A DNA stretch of 64,000 nt, from assembly GCF_036860675.1 (NCBI RefSeq), contig NZ_JAYKGK010000004.1:247746-311745 (forward strand), written 5' to 3'. This document shows positions 19,024-27,962 of this stretch, one piece after another; position 1 is the stretch's first letter; each line of letters begins with the position of its first letter. Under the pieces are notes generated by a model. The model was not told the DNA's origin, ran no database searches, and saw only the letters and a program-made list of their open reading frames with translations. The translations under genes and the position numbers were made by a program. Source of the DNA: Rosettibacter primus (lineage in GTDB: Bacteria > Bacteroidota > Ignavibacteria > Ignavibacteriales > Melioribacteraceae).

Positions 19024-19054
19024 GAAACTTAATAATATCTATTTTTAATACCAA
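19024..19054 (-). promoter_or_regulatory. Candidate promoter of the pnt operon
   Basis: On the minus strand TTG (19054-19052), a 20-nt spacer, then TAAGTTTC (19031-19024), one mismatch from the TAnnTTTG box of Bacteroidetes-type promoters. It lies about 30 bp upstream of the GTG start and has the same spacing as the tRNA promoters in this window. Confidence 0.5.
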
Positions 19055-19267
19055 TACTTTCCTTTTCTTAATTTTTGATTAATAAAATTATTTTAGATAA
19101 CTTATAAATTGATTGATTAATTCTTATCAAGCATAACATTTTTGTAAATTTGAATATACATTAATATATCTTACTTAATTCATTTGTTTTATAATTTTAG
19201 ATAATACTAAAATTTTTCTTATTCAAAACGATTATTAATTAAAATAATTTCTGTTAATAAAAACAAC

Positions 19268-22200
19268 ATGTTAATTTTAAATAAACTTGCCACCTATATC
19301 ATTGAAAAAAAATCTTTTATGTTAATTTTTATTAATAAAGTTTCCTCAAAGTATAATTTTTTTATTTTGATTCTACTCATTAGTACATATACCACTACAT
19401 ACTCACAAACATATAGATTTGAATACCTAACTTCTGATATTGGTCTCTCTCAAAATTCTGTTCTTTCAATTTATCAGGATAGCAGAAATTTTTTATGGTT
19501 TGGAACATACGACGGCTTAAACAGATATGATGGATATTCTTTCAAAGTTTACAAAATAGAAAAAGATAATCCTAAAAGCATTCAAGGGCAAACATTCAGG
19601 TCAATTGTTGAAGATAAAGATGGGAATTTATGGATTGCTTCAATAGGCGGAGGCTTAAACAGATACAACAGATTAACAGATGATTTCACAAATTTTAATC
19701 ATAATGAAAATGATAAAAATTCTATAATATCAGACAGAGTTAGAACTTTATATATTGACAAGAAAAATCGACTTTGGATTGGGACAGAAATAGGATTATG
19801 CAGATATGATTTTCAAAAAAATATTTTTATTTCTTATAGAAATAAGATTAATCACAATCAATTTCCAAAATCAGATTATATTTTATCTATATGCGAAGAT
19901 TCAGAAGGCAATCTCTGGCTTGGAACTCAAAATGGTTTAATTAAATTCAATCCTGAAACTAATCAATATAAATTTTATCACAGTCAGGCTAATAATCCTT
20001 TCAGTCTCTCAAGTAATTTTGTTGGAAAAATCTACATTGATAGAAACAACAATATGTGGCTTGGGACAAGTGAAGACCTGAATAAATATGATAGAGAAAA
20101 TGACAGATTCATAAGGTATGTTAATCCTTTCACTATTAATACAAAAGATAAAACAATAACAGATATAATTCTTGATAGAGATGGGAATTTATGGATAACA
20201 ACTTTATTTAACGGACTCCAAAAATTCAATCCTAAAACTTCAACTTTTTCCAATTATAAAAGAGACTTAATGAATCCCGAGACAATCGGCAGCAATATTT
20301 TATTTACAATATATGAAGATAAATCCGGTATAATTTGGATTGGGACTGAAGGCACAGGAGTCAACAAATTAAATAAAATGAGGTCACATGTTGCTTATTA
20401 CAAAAATATTCCATTTAACAATGAGAGTTTAAGTAATGACAAAGTTTATTCAATTATTGAAGACAAATCTGGTATAATATGGATTGGCACTTTTGGAGGA
20501 GGATTGAATCGTTTTGACCCCAATTCTAAACAAAAAAAATTCATAAGATATAATTTAGACCCTAACAATAGTAACTCATTGGTTGACGATAGAATACGCA
20601 CTCTCTGCGAAGATAATGAAGGTAATTTGTGGATAGGCACTGAATATGGATTGTCAAAATTTAATGCCCGTACAAATAAATTTACAAATTATATTAGTGA
20701 TGGCAGTAAAGGAAAGCTGAGCAACAATATTATCTTTTCAATCTATCAAATTAAATCTGGAGAAATATTAATTGGAACTTACGGTGGTGGTTTAAATATT
20801 TATGATAAAAAGACCAATTCATTTATAAGTTATGAATATAGTCCAGATAATCCTAAAAGTATAAGCAGCAACAACATCTGGTGCATATTCCAAGATAGCA
20901 AAGGGAACATCTGGATTGGAACCGATGACCAAGGATTAAATTTATTTGACATCAAGAAGAAAGAATTTTATCGTATAAAAAATCACCCACAAAACCCATC
21001 AAGTCTCAGCAGTAATAAAGTACTTAACATAATGGAAGATAGTAAAGGAAATCTCTGGATAGGTACAATTCAGGGATTAAATAAGATGATTGTTGAAAAT
21101 AACGATTATAGAAATCCAAAATTTATTAATTATACTGTTGAAGATGGATTGCCTGATAATAACATTCAAGCAGTACTCGAAGATGACAAAGGAAATTTAT
21201 GGATTAGCACTAATAAAGGAATTTCAAAATTTAATCCTGATAAAATTACCTTTACAAATTTTGATATAAGCGATGGATTCCAGAGTAACGAATTTTTTGT
21301 TAGAGCAGCTGCAAAAAGAAAAAAAACTGGTGAGATGATTTTCGGTGGTAATCAAGGATTTAATATTTTTCATCCAGATAGTATTAAAGAAGACAAACAC
21401 ATTCCAGATGTATTGATTACTGATTTTCTAATAATGAATAATCCAGTTAAAATAGGTGAAAAAATAAATGATGAAGTTGTTCTCAAAAAAAATATTACTG
21501 AAACAAAAGAGATAATTATTTCTTATAAAACCAACTTTGTTACATTCAACTTTGCTGCTTTGCACTTTGCTAAGCCTGAAAAGAATACTTTTGCTTATAT
21601 GCTGCAAGGATTTGAATCAAACTGGAATTATGTAGGTAATATACATTCTGCAAGTTATAACTACTTGCCTCCCGGTAAATACATTTTCAGAGTTAAAGCA
21701 GCAAACCCAAACGGCTACTGGAATGAAAATGGTGCAAGTTTGGTGCTTACTGTAACTCCACCATTTTATCAAACATTTGTTTTTAGATTATTTATGCTCT
21801 TTGGAATTGGCTTGTTTATATATGGAATTTACAATCTTAAGGTTAGAGGAATTAAAAAACACCAACAAGAATTAGAACGATTAATTCAAGAGAAAACGGA
21901 ATTAAATGAAAGATTAATGCAAGAAATAGAAGAAAGAAAAAAAATTGAACAAGAACTTATAACAGCAAAGGAAAAAGCTGAAAGCTCTGAAAGACTCAAA
22001 TCTGAATTTTTAGCTCAAATGTCACATGAAATTCGTTCCCCCATTCATTCCATATTAAATTTTTCAGAATTAATAAAAGAGCAATTAGGAAGTACTGATA
22101 ATGAAATTATCAAAGAAAGTTTTGATTCGATAGAACGAGCTGGTGATAGAATTGTTAGAACTATTGACTTAATTCTTAACATGTCCGAACTTCAAACTGG

Positions 22201-22702
22201 AACTTATGAATGTATTTACAAAGAAATTAATATTAATGAAAAAATATTGAAGCACTTATACCCTGAATATTTATACAAAGCAAAAAAGAAAAATTTAGAA
22301 TTCACATGGAATATTCAGGAAGAAAATCTAAATGTTATTGCTGATGAATATTCAGTCACACAAATTTTTGTTAATCTAATTGATAATGCAATTAAATACA
22401 CTCATAAGGGAAAAGTCGAAATAACTTCTTATCTTACTAATGATAAAAGAGCTGCTGTTAAAGTCTCTGATACAGGGATTGGAATTTCAGAAGAATTTTT
22501 GCCAAATCTATTCACAGCTTTTCATCAGGAACAACGAGGTTATACGAGAGAATTTGAGGGTAATGGTTTAGGTTTAGCTTTAGTAAAAAAATATTGTGAA
22601 TTAAATAATGCAGAAATTTTTGTTGAAAGTAAGAAAGGAACAGGTTCTACATTTACAGTTATCTTTAATAACACAATAAAAAAAGCTGCAATCAATAACT
22701 GA
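19268..22702 (+). CDS. Periplasmic two-beta-propeller sensor histidine kinase
   Basis: The 1144-residue protein follows the Bacteroidota hybrid-sensor plan but lacks a receiver and a DNA-binding domain. After a signal segment (about 30-50) there are about a dozen GNLWIGT-type Reg_prop repeats, each followed by GL.K(Y/F) and FTNY, forming two propellers to about residue 730. A Y_Y_Y domain (about 760-825), one membrane span (about 840-860), a coiled linker, HisKA with phosphoacceptor H920 in MSHEIRSP, and a HATPase with DNAIKYT, DTGIGI and GNGLGLALV follow. The ligand is probably a glycan or other extracellular polymer but this is unknown. An in-frame ATG at 19319 is an equally likely start. 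Partner response regulator not seen here. Confidence 0.88.
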   Translation: MLILNKLATYIIEKKSFMLIFINKVSSKYNFFILILLISTYTTTYSQTYRFEYLTSDIGLSQNSVLSIYQDSRNFLWFGTYDGLNRYDGYSFKVYKIEKDNPKSIQGQTFRSIVEDKDGNLWIASIGGGLNRYNRLTDDFTNFNHNENDKNSIISDRVRTLYIDKKNRLWIGTEIGLCRYDFQKNIFISYRNKINHNQFPKSDYILSICEDSEGNLWLGTQNGLIKFNPETNQYKFYHSQANNPFSLSSNFVGKIYIDRNNNMWLGTSEDLNKYDRENDRFIRYVNPFTINTKDKTITDIILDRDGNLWITTLFNGLQKFNPKTSTFSNYKRDLMNPETIGSNILFTIYEDKSGIIWIGTEGTGVNKLNKMRSHVAYYKNIPFNNESLSNDKVYSIIEDKSGIIWIGTFGGGLNRFDPNSKQKKFIRYNLDPNNSNSLVDDRIRTLCEDNEGNLWIGTEYGLSKFNARTNKFTNYISDGSKGKLSNNIIFSIYQIKSGEILIGTYGGGLNIYDKKTNSFISYEYSPDNPKSISSNNIWCIFQDSKGNIWIGTDDQGLNLFDIKKKEFYRIKNHPQNPSSLSSNKVLNIMEDSKGNLWIGTIQGLNKMIVENNDYRNPKFINYTVEDGLPDNNIQAVLEDDKGNLWISTNKGISKFNPDKITFTNFDISDGFQSNEFFVRAAAKRKKTGEMIFGGNQGFNIFHPDSIKEDKHIPDVLITDFLIMNNPVKIGEKINDEVVLKKNITETKEIIISYKTNFVTFNFAALHFAKPEKNTFAYMLQGFESNWNYVGNIHSASYNYLPPGKYIFRVKAANPNGYWNENGASLVLTVTPPFYQTFVFRLFMLFGIGLFIYGIYNLKVRGIKKHQQELERLIQEKTELNERLMQEIEERKKIEQELITAKEKAESSERLKSEFLAQMSHEIRSPIHSILNFSELIKEQLGSTDNEIIKESFDSIERAGDRIVRTIDLILNMSELQTGTYECIYKEININEKILKHLYPEYLYKAKKKNLEFTWNIQEENLNVIADEYSVTQIFVNLIDNAIKYTHKGKVEITSYLTNDKRAAVKVSDTGIGISEEFLPNLFTAFHQEQRGYTREFEGNGLGLALVKKYCELNNAEIFVESKKGTGSTFTVIFNNTIKKAAINN

Positions 22703-22715
22703 TGCAGCTTTTAAA
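22679..22715. terminator. Bidirectional terminator between kinase gene and rpmA
   Basis: AAAAGCTGCA pairs with TGCAGCTTTT around a 12-nt loop. It overlaps the last codons of the kinase gene on the plus strand. On the minus strand, downstream of rpmA, it is followed by TTTTATT, making it a better terminator there. Confidence 0.8.
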
Positions 22716-22731
22716 ATTATCATGAATATTT

Positions 22732-22992
22732 TTAAGATAAGGTTTCGTAAACACTAACGTATTTTCTATTATTTTTCTTTCTTTCAAATTTTACATAACC
22801 ATCTATTAAAGCAAACAAAGTATGGTCGCCGCCTAATCCCACATTTCTGCCTGGATGAAAATTTGTTCCTTTTTGACGAACCAGAACAGAACCAGCAGTT
22901 ACTCTTTCGCCGCCAAAAGTTTTAACACCAAGATATTGCGGATTACTATCTCTACCATTTCGGGATGAACCTTGACCTTTTTTATGAGCCAT
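22732..22992 (-). CDS. rpmA: 50S ribosomal protein L27
   Basis: The 86-residue protein starts MAHKKGQGSSRNGRDSNPQY, the standard L27 N-terminus that reaches the peptidyl-transferase centre, and contains the VTAGSVLVRQKGT signature. There is no N-terminal Firmicutes-type cleavable extension. It follows rplU by 16 bp, the usual rplU-rpmA pair. A GGAGGT site precedes it. Confidence 0.98.
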   Translation of the reverse strand: MAHKKGQGSSRNGRDSNPQYLGVKTFGGERVTAGSVLVRQKGTNFHPGRNVGLGGDHTLFALIDGYVKFERKKNNRKYVSVYETLS

Positions 22993-23008
22993 AATAAACC
23001 TCCAATTT

Positions 23009-23317
23009 CTAAGCTATCTTTGTAATTTCTATTCTTGTTAATTGTTGTCTATGACCTCTTTTACGTTTGTAAGAGATTCTTCTTTTCTTTTTGAAAACAA
23101 TAATTTTTTCATCTTTAAGATGTTCTAATACTTTTGCGTGAACTTTTACATCACTCAAATATGGAGTGCCAATTTTTACTTTATCATCTTGATCTAATAA
23201 AAGAACACTATCAAAGACAATTTCAGAATTTGGTTCTGCATTTAATTTTGGCACATAGTATTTATTATTCTCTCTTACAATAAACTGTTGTCCTGCTATA
23301 TTCACAACAGCAAACAT
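23009..23317 (-). CDS. rplU: 50S ribosomal protein L21
   Basis: The 102-residue length is typical. The N-terminus MFAVVNIAGQQFIV and the C-terminal signature KKKRRISYKRKRGHRQQLTRIEI identify it. It is the first gene of the rplU-rpmA operon; a GGAGGA site precedes its ATG and a promoter-like box is 31 bp further up. Confidence 0.98.
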   Translation of the reverse strand: MFAVVNIAGQQFIVRENNKYYVPKLNAEPNSEIVFDSVLLLDQDDKVKIGTPYLSDVKVHAKVLEHLKDEKIIVFKKKRRISYKRKRGHRQQLTRIEITKIA

Positions 23318-23347
23318 TATTCCTCCAATTTTTCAAAATTTGAGTTG

Positions 23348-23379
23348 TAAATATATGGAATGAATTACCATTATGTCAA
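23348..23379 (-). promoter_or_regulatory. Candidate rplU-rpmA promoter
   Basis: On the minus strand TTG (23379-23377), 21-nt spacer, TATATTTA (23355-23348), one base from TAnnTTTG. It lies about 30 bp upstream of the rplU start codon. Confidence 0.55.
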
Positions 23380-23504
23380 TAAAGTTGTATAGCGAAAATA
23401 ATTTTAATAGAGTATAGCTTATTTCTAATTTTTAGAAAAAGATTGATTCCAATCAACTTGATAGATCTTTCATTTATAATTTATTTCAACAAAATCTTTC
23501 AAAT

Positions 23505-23767
23505 AAAAAGGGATGATTTCTCATCCCTTTCATTCGTGTGGGCAGAGACGGAATCCATGTCAGCCTTTGGCTGACCTGTCAGCCTTTGGCTGAGAACCAC
23601 CACACAAGGATTTTCTTCAACAAAAAAGGGATGTTTTCTCATCCCTTTCATTCGTGTGGGCAGAGACGGAATCCATGTCAGCCTTTGGCTGACCTGTCAG
23701 CCTTTGGCTGAGAACCGCCGACACAAGGATTTTCTTCAACAAAAAAGGGATGATTTCTCATCCCTTT
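23505..23767 (-). repeat. Tandem array of decayed partial tRNA-Phe units with terminators and palindromic inserts
   Basis: Two units with a period of 118-119 bp precede a third copy of the shared hairpin on the plus strand, which is the terminator of the real tRNA-Phe gene. Each unit has AAAGGGATG paired with CATCCCTTT (a terminator on the minus strand; copies near 23505, 23622 and 23741), then the 3' part of the tRNA gene up to GGAATC. Next comes a 38-bp insert with two copies of the palindrome TGTCAGCCTTTGGCTGA. The unit resumes with GAACC(A/G)CC..ACACAAGGATTTTC, after which the 5' half of the tRNA is missing. The T-arm interruption makes both copies non-functional. Confidence 0.9.
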
Positions 23768-23775
23768 CATCTGTG

Positions 23776-23848
23776 TGGGCAGAGACGGAATCGAACCGCC
23801 GACACAAGGATTTTCAGTCCTTTGCTCTACCGACTGAGCTATCTGCCC
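23776..23848 (-). tRNA. tRNA-Phe (GAA)
   Basis: A 73-nt cloverleaf on the minus strand: acceptor GGGCAGA/TCTGCCC, D arm GCTC..GAGC, anticodon loop CTGAAAA with GAA, T loop TTCGATT, discriminator A. CCA is not encoded. A terminator hairpin follows directly, and the partial copies of this gene lie downstream of it. Confidence 0.97.
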
Positions 23849-23870
23849 AACCACTTCAAAATTTGTGGCA

Positions 23871-23901
23871 CAAATCTATAGAAAAATGAAAATAATTTCA
23901 A
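23871..23901 (-). promoter_or_regulatory. tRNA-Phe promoter
   Basis: On the minus strand TTG (23901-23899), 20-nt spacer, TAGATTTG (23878-23871), a perfect TAnnTTTG box, ending 22 bp before the tRNA. Confidence 0.7.
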
Positions 23902-23997
23902 AGTATTTTTTGACACTTTAAGAAAATTGAAAAGGATTTTTCTAATATTCACAAAATTTATAAGTAAGTAATCAATCTAACTAATAATGAGATGAAT

Positions 23998-24900
23998 TTA
24001 ATCTCTATTACTTCTAATAAAATATTCAGTCTGCTCATCAAGTAATGTAAGTTGAGCTTCAATATTCTTCAGTTCATATTTTTTCATGTTCAATCTATAT
24101 TTTTCATCGATCTTTCCATTTTTTAATCTATCTAAAATCATGTTGTAATACTTTTCATCAATCTCAGCTGAAATAAATTGTCTTTTAAGAACTTTACAAA
24201 TTTCTATTTCTGCACCGCTACCTCCAAAAAGAATTAAAACAATATCGTTTGGCATTGTACAAGATTTAATTAACATCTCAGAAAGTTTTTGAGGAATCTG
24301 GCATGCATGGAATGTTTTTTCTTTGCTTACATTTTTAACTAAATCGAAGTAAAACCAATCATAAGGCATTCTCCCTTTCGAACCATTGGCTATATTTTGT
24401 AATATTCTTTTATCCGTTGGATTTTTATAAGGAACGGCTACATTATCTTTGTAAAATTTATTATTCTTTGTTTTTCGGCAATGCAATATACTTCTGTGAG
24501 CAGTTGTAAAGCGTTTAGGAGTGTGACCAACATTTGTATTGTATACCCAAACGTAATCAGAAACTTCGTAACATACACTATCCAAATATTTTACTCGTAA
24601 ATATGCATTTTGTTTTGGATAATTAATTAAAAACATGTTCCCTGTATCTTTTAATACTCTCAATGATTCTTTAGCTAACTCAATATACCATTCAATATAT
24701 TCATCAAAATTCTTTGTATAAGATTTATCGCCATATTTTATGCCAACATTATAATCAGGATCTCCAAAAACCATGTCTACGCTTTTATCCGGCAATTCTT
24801 TCAGAAGCTGCATTATATCCATCAAAAATACCTTGTTTAGATATTTATCTATTTTATTTGATTCACTACCCATTTTTACTTCACCATGTACTAAAATCAT
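23998..24900 (-). CDS. Type II DNA methyltransferase (beta-class, N6-adenine or N4-cytosine)
   Basis: The 300-residue protein carries motif IV as DPDY at residues 47-50, a variant of DPPY, and motif I as LFGGSGAEIEI near residue 215. The catalytic motif precedes the AdoMet-binding motif, which is the beta-class order. It would transfer methyl groups to a short DNA site that cannot be predicted. The gene overlaps the nuclease gene upstream by 4 bp (ATGA); an in-frame ATG at residue 10 could be the true start. With its nuclease broken, it now probably acts as an orphan methylase. The AT content resembles that of its neighbours. Confidence 0.85.
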   Translation of the reverse strand: MILVHGEVKMGSESNKIDKYLNKVFLMDIMQLLKELPDKSVDMVFGDPDYNVGIKYGDKSYTKNFDEYIEWYIELAKESLRVLKDTGNMFLINYPKQNAYLRVKYLDSVCYEVSDYVWVYNTNVGHTPKRFTTAHRSILHCRKTKNNKFYKDNVAVPYKNPTDKRILQNIANGSKGRMPYDWFYFDLVKNVSKEKTFHACQIPQKLSEMLIKSCTMPNDIVLILFGGSGAEIEICKVLKRQFISAEIDEKYYNMILDRLKNGKIDEKYRLNMKKYELKNIEAQLTLLDEQTEYFIRSNRD

Positions 24901-25679
24901 CCAGATCTTTTAACAAGATTGTATTGAGCGCACTTCAATAATTTTATTGATGCCATATTATTTTCATCTTCAAAAGTATAATTATATAATTTAAGTATTG
25001 AATTACCTTCTTCTATTTTCCTTAAAACATAACAACAATTAATTTGTTTAATATCAAGTTTATTTTCTTCTTTTAACACAGAATAATATTTGAAAGGGTG
25101 AAATATTTGATAAGCAGCAAAGTTTTCCGGAAATCCATTCTTACCCTCAAATATTGTTATGACACCATTCAACTCCATCGTTAAATCAATTTCCATTTGT
25201 AAATTTTCACTAATTATCTCTTCATCACCTACATAATAATGTAAACTCATTTTAGTTCGCCTCGCATTATATACCTTTGGACTTGCTACAATATCTTCGT
25301 AAAGAAAATCATGAATTATTCTTTGGTTACTAGCTACAGATAATATATTTGATTCACTTGTATCAAATTCATTTAGAATACTCTTGCGATATCTCCATTT
25401 TTAAATATTATTACCATTAATCTCTTCAAAATCATGAAAACCATTTCTTATACCCTTAACAAACTTATGCCTTCCATTTCCAAGATGCAAAATAAAATAA
25501 TCTTCATCTATTAATATCTGCGGAAATTTTGAAGTATCATCAAGCTTGGTTGCATCAAAAGGATTCCCGAAATTAAATTTTTTACACACGTCTTTTACTA
25601 AATCGTTGTCAAAAACATAATTATTCCGTCTCTGGCATATCTTAAAAATTTCTGTAATAACTTCTTGTTTATTTCCCAT
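24897..25679 (-). pseudogene. Type II restriction endonuclease, split by an in-frame TAA
   Basis: One reading frame runs from ATG 25679 to TGA 24897 and is interrupted only by TAA at 25401-25403 (codon 93). Both sides read as protein: before it, an N-terminal part with VCKKFNFGNPFDATKLDD; after it, WRYRKSILNEF, then SNILSVASNQRIIHDFLYED. Further on, D165 in QMEIDLTMEL and E178-G-K180 in TIFEGKNGF make a clear PD-(D/E)XK active site. Intact, it would be about 260 residues. It is coupled by 4 bp to the methylase, which supports an RM pair. A re-start at M144 would keep the catalytic core but lose the N-terminal region. Sequencing error cannot be excluded. Confidence 0.82.
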
Positions 25680-25748
25680 TTTTAATCTCTATATAAATTT
25701 AATTAACTGGTATTAAAAATTAAATATTTATTAATATAATTATTCTTC

Positions 25749-26681
25749 TCACATCACCAGTGCCATAATTGCTTTCTGAACATGCAATCTATTTTCAGCT
25801 TCGTCAAATACAATTGAGTTTGGTGAATCAATTACTTCGTCTACTACTTCTTCGCCTCGATGAGCTGGCAAACAATGCATGAATAAATAATCATCTTTAG
25901 CATGTTTAACCAATTCTAAATTCACTTGAAACTTTTGGAATACTTTTTTTCTTTCTTCAGCCTCTTTTTCTTGTCCCATACTTGCCCACACATCTGTGTA
26001 AACAACATCTGCATTTTTTACTGCTTCAACTGGGTCATTAACAATTTCAACTTTGCTTCCCATATATTTTGCAGTTTCAATTGCATGCTCAACAATTTCT
26101 TTCTTTGGTTCAAATCCTTTTGGAGATGCAATTGATATATCAATCCCAACTTTGGAACAACCATTAAGCAAGCTATTAGCTACATTATTTCCATCGCCGA
26201 TATAAGCTAATTTTAATCCCTTCAACTTTCTTTTCTTTTCTAAGATTGTAAATAAATCTGTTAATACCTGACATGGATGCAATAAGTCAGTTAGCCCATT
26301 AATTACTGGGATCGTTGCATATTTTGCCAAATCAACTACATCTTGATGAGAAAATGTTCGAATCATAATTCCATTTAAATATCTCGAAAGAACTTTTGCA
26401 GTATCGTGAATATTTTCACTTCTTCCAAGTTGTAAATCGTTCTGATTAAAATACATTCCATGACCCCCAAGTTGATAAATACCTGTCTCAAATGAGATTC
26501 TTGTTCTTGTAGATGGTTTTGAAAATATCATCCCCAGAGTTTTTCCTTTTAGAAGCTGGTGTTCTTCTCCCATATAAAGTTTTTCTTTTAATGTTTTTGC
26601 AACATCAAATATTTCATAAATTTCTTCTAAGGAAAGCTCTGCAATTGAAATTAAATCTTTCCCTTTCATGTTTACAGCCAT
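25749..26681 (-). CDS. argF: Ornithine carbamoyltransferase
   Basis: The 310-residue protein shows the carbamoyl-phosphate motif SKPSTRTR near residue 55, HPCQ near 133, DVWASMGQE near 232 and HCLPAHRGEEV near 270, which together specify ornithine rather than aspartate carbamoyltransferase. It joins carbamoyl phosphate and ornithine to citrulline in arginine synthesis, or works in reverse in arginine catabolism. A carbamate kinase lies 333 bp upstream in the same direction, leaving both possibilities open. Confidence 0.95.
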   Translation of the reverse strand: MAVNMKGKDLISIAELSLEEIYEIFDVAKTLKEKLYMGEEHQLLKGKTLGMIFSKPSTRTRISFETGIYQLGGHGMYFNQNDLQLGRSENIHDTAKVLSRYLNGIMIRTFSHQDVVDLAKYATIPVINGLTDLLHPCQVLTDLFTILEKKRKLKGLKLAYIGDGNNVANSLLNGCSKVGIDISIASPKGFEPKKEIVEHAIETAKYMGSKVEIVNDPVEAVKNADVVYTDVWASMGQEKEAEERKKVFQKFQVNLELVKHAKDDYLFMHCLPAHRGEEVVDEVIDSPNSIVFDEAENRLHVQKAIMALVM

Positions 26682-27014
26682 TTTAACACCTTTTGTTTTG
26701 TAGAATAATTATTATATAAAAAATTTTTTCGTGTTTTTAATCTTATTAAAAAGTTATAATAAATACTTCTTAATTTCTATTTAATAATTTTATATTCATT
26801 GTATAAGAAACGATAATAATTTTGTCAACCGAAAAGATCAGCTTTTAGCAAAAAATATATCTTTGACTTAGATTTAGCTACAGGAAACCTCAGAATAATA
26901 ATTAAAATTACTTTTTTGAAATCTCCTCTAAATAAAATTTCCTCCAACTAAATTTTAATACTGAAATTTTTTGAAATATTTTTAATAATTCACAAACGAA
27001 AATAATACCAAAAA
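26682..27014. other. Intergenic region between argF and arcC
   Basis: AT-rich 333 bp with no gene, clear hairpin or repeat. A promoter for argF is expected here on the minus strand; I could not define it. Confidence 0.4.
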
Positions 27015-27962
27015 TTATTCTAATACAATTCGAGTTCCGCAATTTTCTTTTTCAATTTCTTCCTCGTTAGTGATTATTGCTTCTTTCCCACCGCCTTCAA
27101 TAAATTCAATTGCGGCTAAGATTTTAGGTCCCATACTTCCTGGAGGGAATTCGCCCATTTCGTAATATCTTTTTGCTTCTTCAACTGTAATTTTATCTAA
27201 TGCTAATTGATTAGGTTTTTTATAATTAAGATAAACTTTTGGGACATCGGTGATTATATAAAATCTATCCGCTGAAATTTCTTTAGCTAAAAATGCAGAA
27301 GCAAGGTCTTTATCTATAACAGCTTCAATTGCTTCGAGATATCTGGTATCCTTATGCCAGTAGACTGGGATTCCACCACCACCAACTGCAATAACTATGT
27401 GACCTTTTTTCACCATATCTTTTATTACTCTTTTATTCATAATATCTATTGGTTTTGGAGATGGAACAACTCTTCTCCACCCTCTTCTTGCCGGGTCTTC
27501 TTTAAATATCCAACCATTTGTTTTTGACAATAGTTCTGCTTCTTCTTTCAAATAAAATCTGCCAATTGGTTTTGAAGGATTTTGAAATGCCGGGTCATTA
27601 ATATCAATTAGCACTTGAGTTATAATTGCTAAAACATTTCTTCGAAGATTTGTTTTACTTAATGCATTTCTCATCTGTCGTTCAATCATGTAGCCAATTC
27701 CGCCTTGAGAATCTGCTACACAAATATCGAGAGGCATTTTAGGAATGTTATATAAATTAAAACCTGCTTCGTTGCGAAGTAAAATATTTCCTACTTGAGG
27801 ACCATTGCCGTGTGTTATTACAAGATTATAACCGAGTTTGAGTAATCCAATTAACTTTTCACAAGTTCTTAAAGTATGTTCTTCTTGCTGCTCAATTGTA
27901 CCAGCTTCGTTGCTTCTTAAGAGTGCATTGCCTCCTAAAGCAACAACAGCAATTTTTTTCAT
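27015..27962 (-). CDS. arcC: Carbamate kinase
   Basis: The 315-residue protein opens with VVALGGNALL and contains VITHGNGPQVGNILLRNE, the PSPKPIDI segment and the AVGGGGIPVYW nucleotide loop, all diagnostic of carbamate kinase of the amino-acid-kinase family. It interconverts carbamoyl phosphate plus ADP with ATP plus carbamate. It overlaps the GTPase gene upstream by 4 bp (ATGA), so the two are translated together. With argF it could recover ATP from citrulline breakdown, but no arginine deiminase is present in this window. Confidence 0.95.
   Translation of the reverse strand: MKKIAVVALGGNALLRSNEAGTIEQQEEHTLRTCEKLIGLLKLGYNLVITHGNGPQVGNILLRNEAGFNLYNIPKMPLDICVADSQGGIGYMIERQMRNALSKTNLRRNVLAIITQVLIDINDPAFQNPSKPIGRFYLKEEAELLSKTNGWIFKEDPARRGWRRVVPSPKPIDIMNKRVIKDMVKKGHIVIAVGGGGIPVYWHKDTRYLEAIEAVIDKDLASAFLAKEISADRFYIITDVPKVYLNYKKPNQLALDKITVEEAKRYYEMGEFPPGSMGPKILAAIEFIEGGGKEAIITNEEEIEKENCGTRIVLE

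Noticed and set aside
23656..23889. Plus-strand frame across the tRNA-Phe repeats
   Set aside because: It is antisense to a tRNA and its partial copies.
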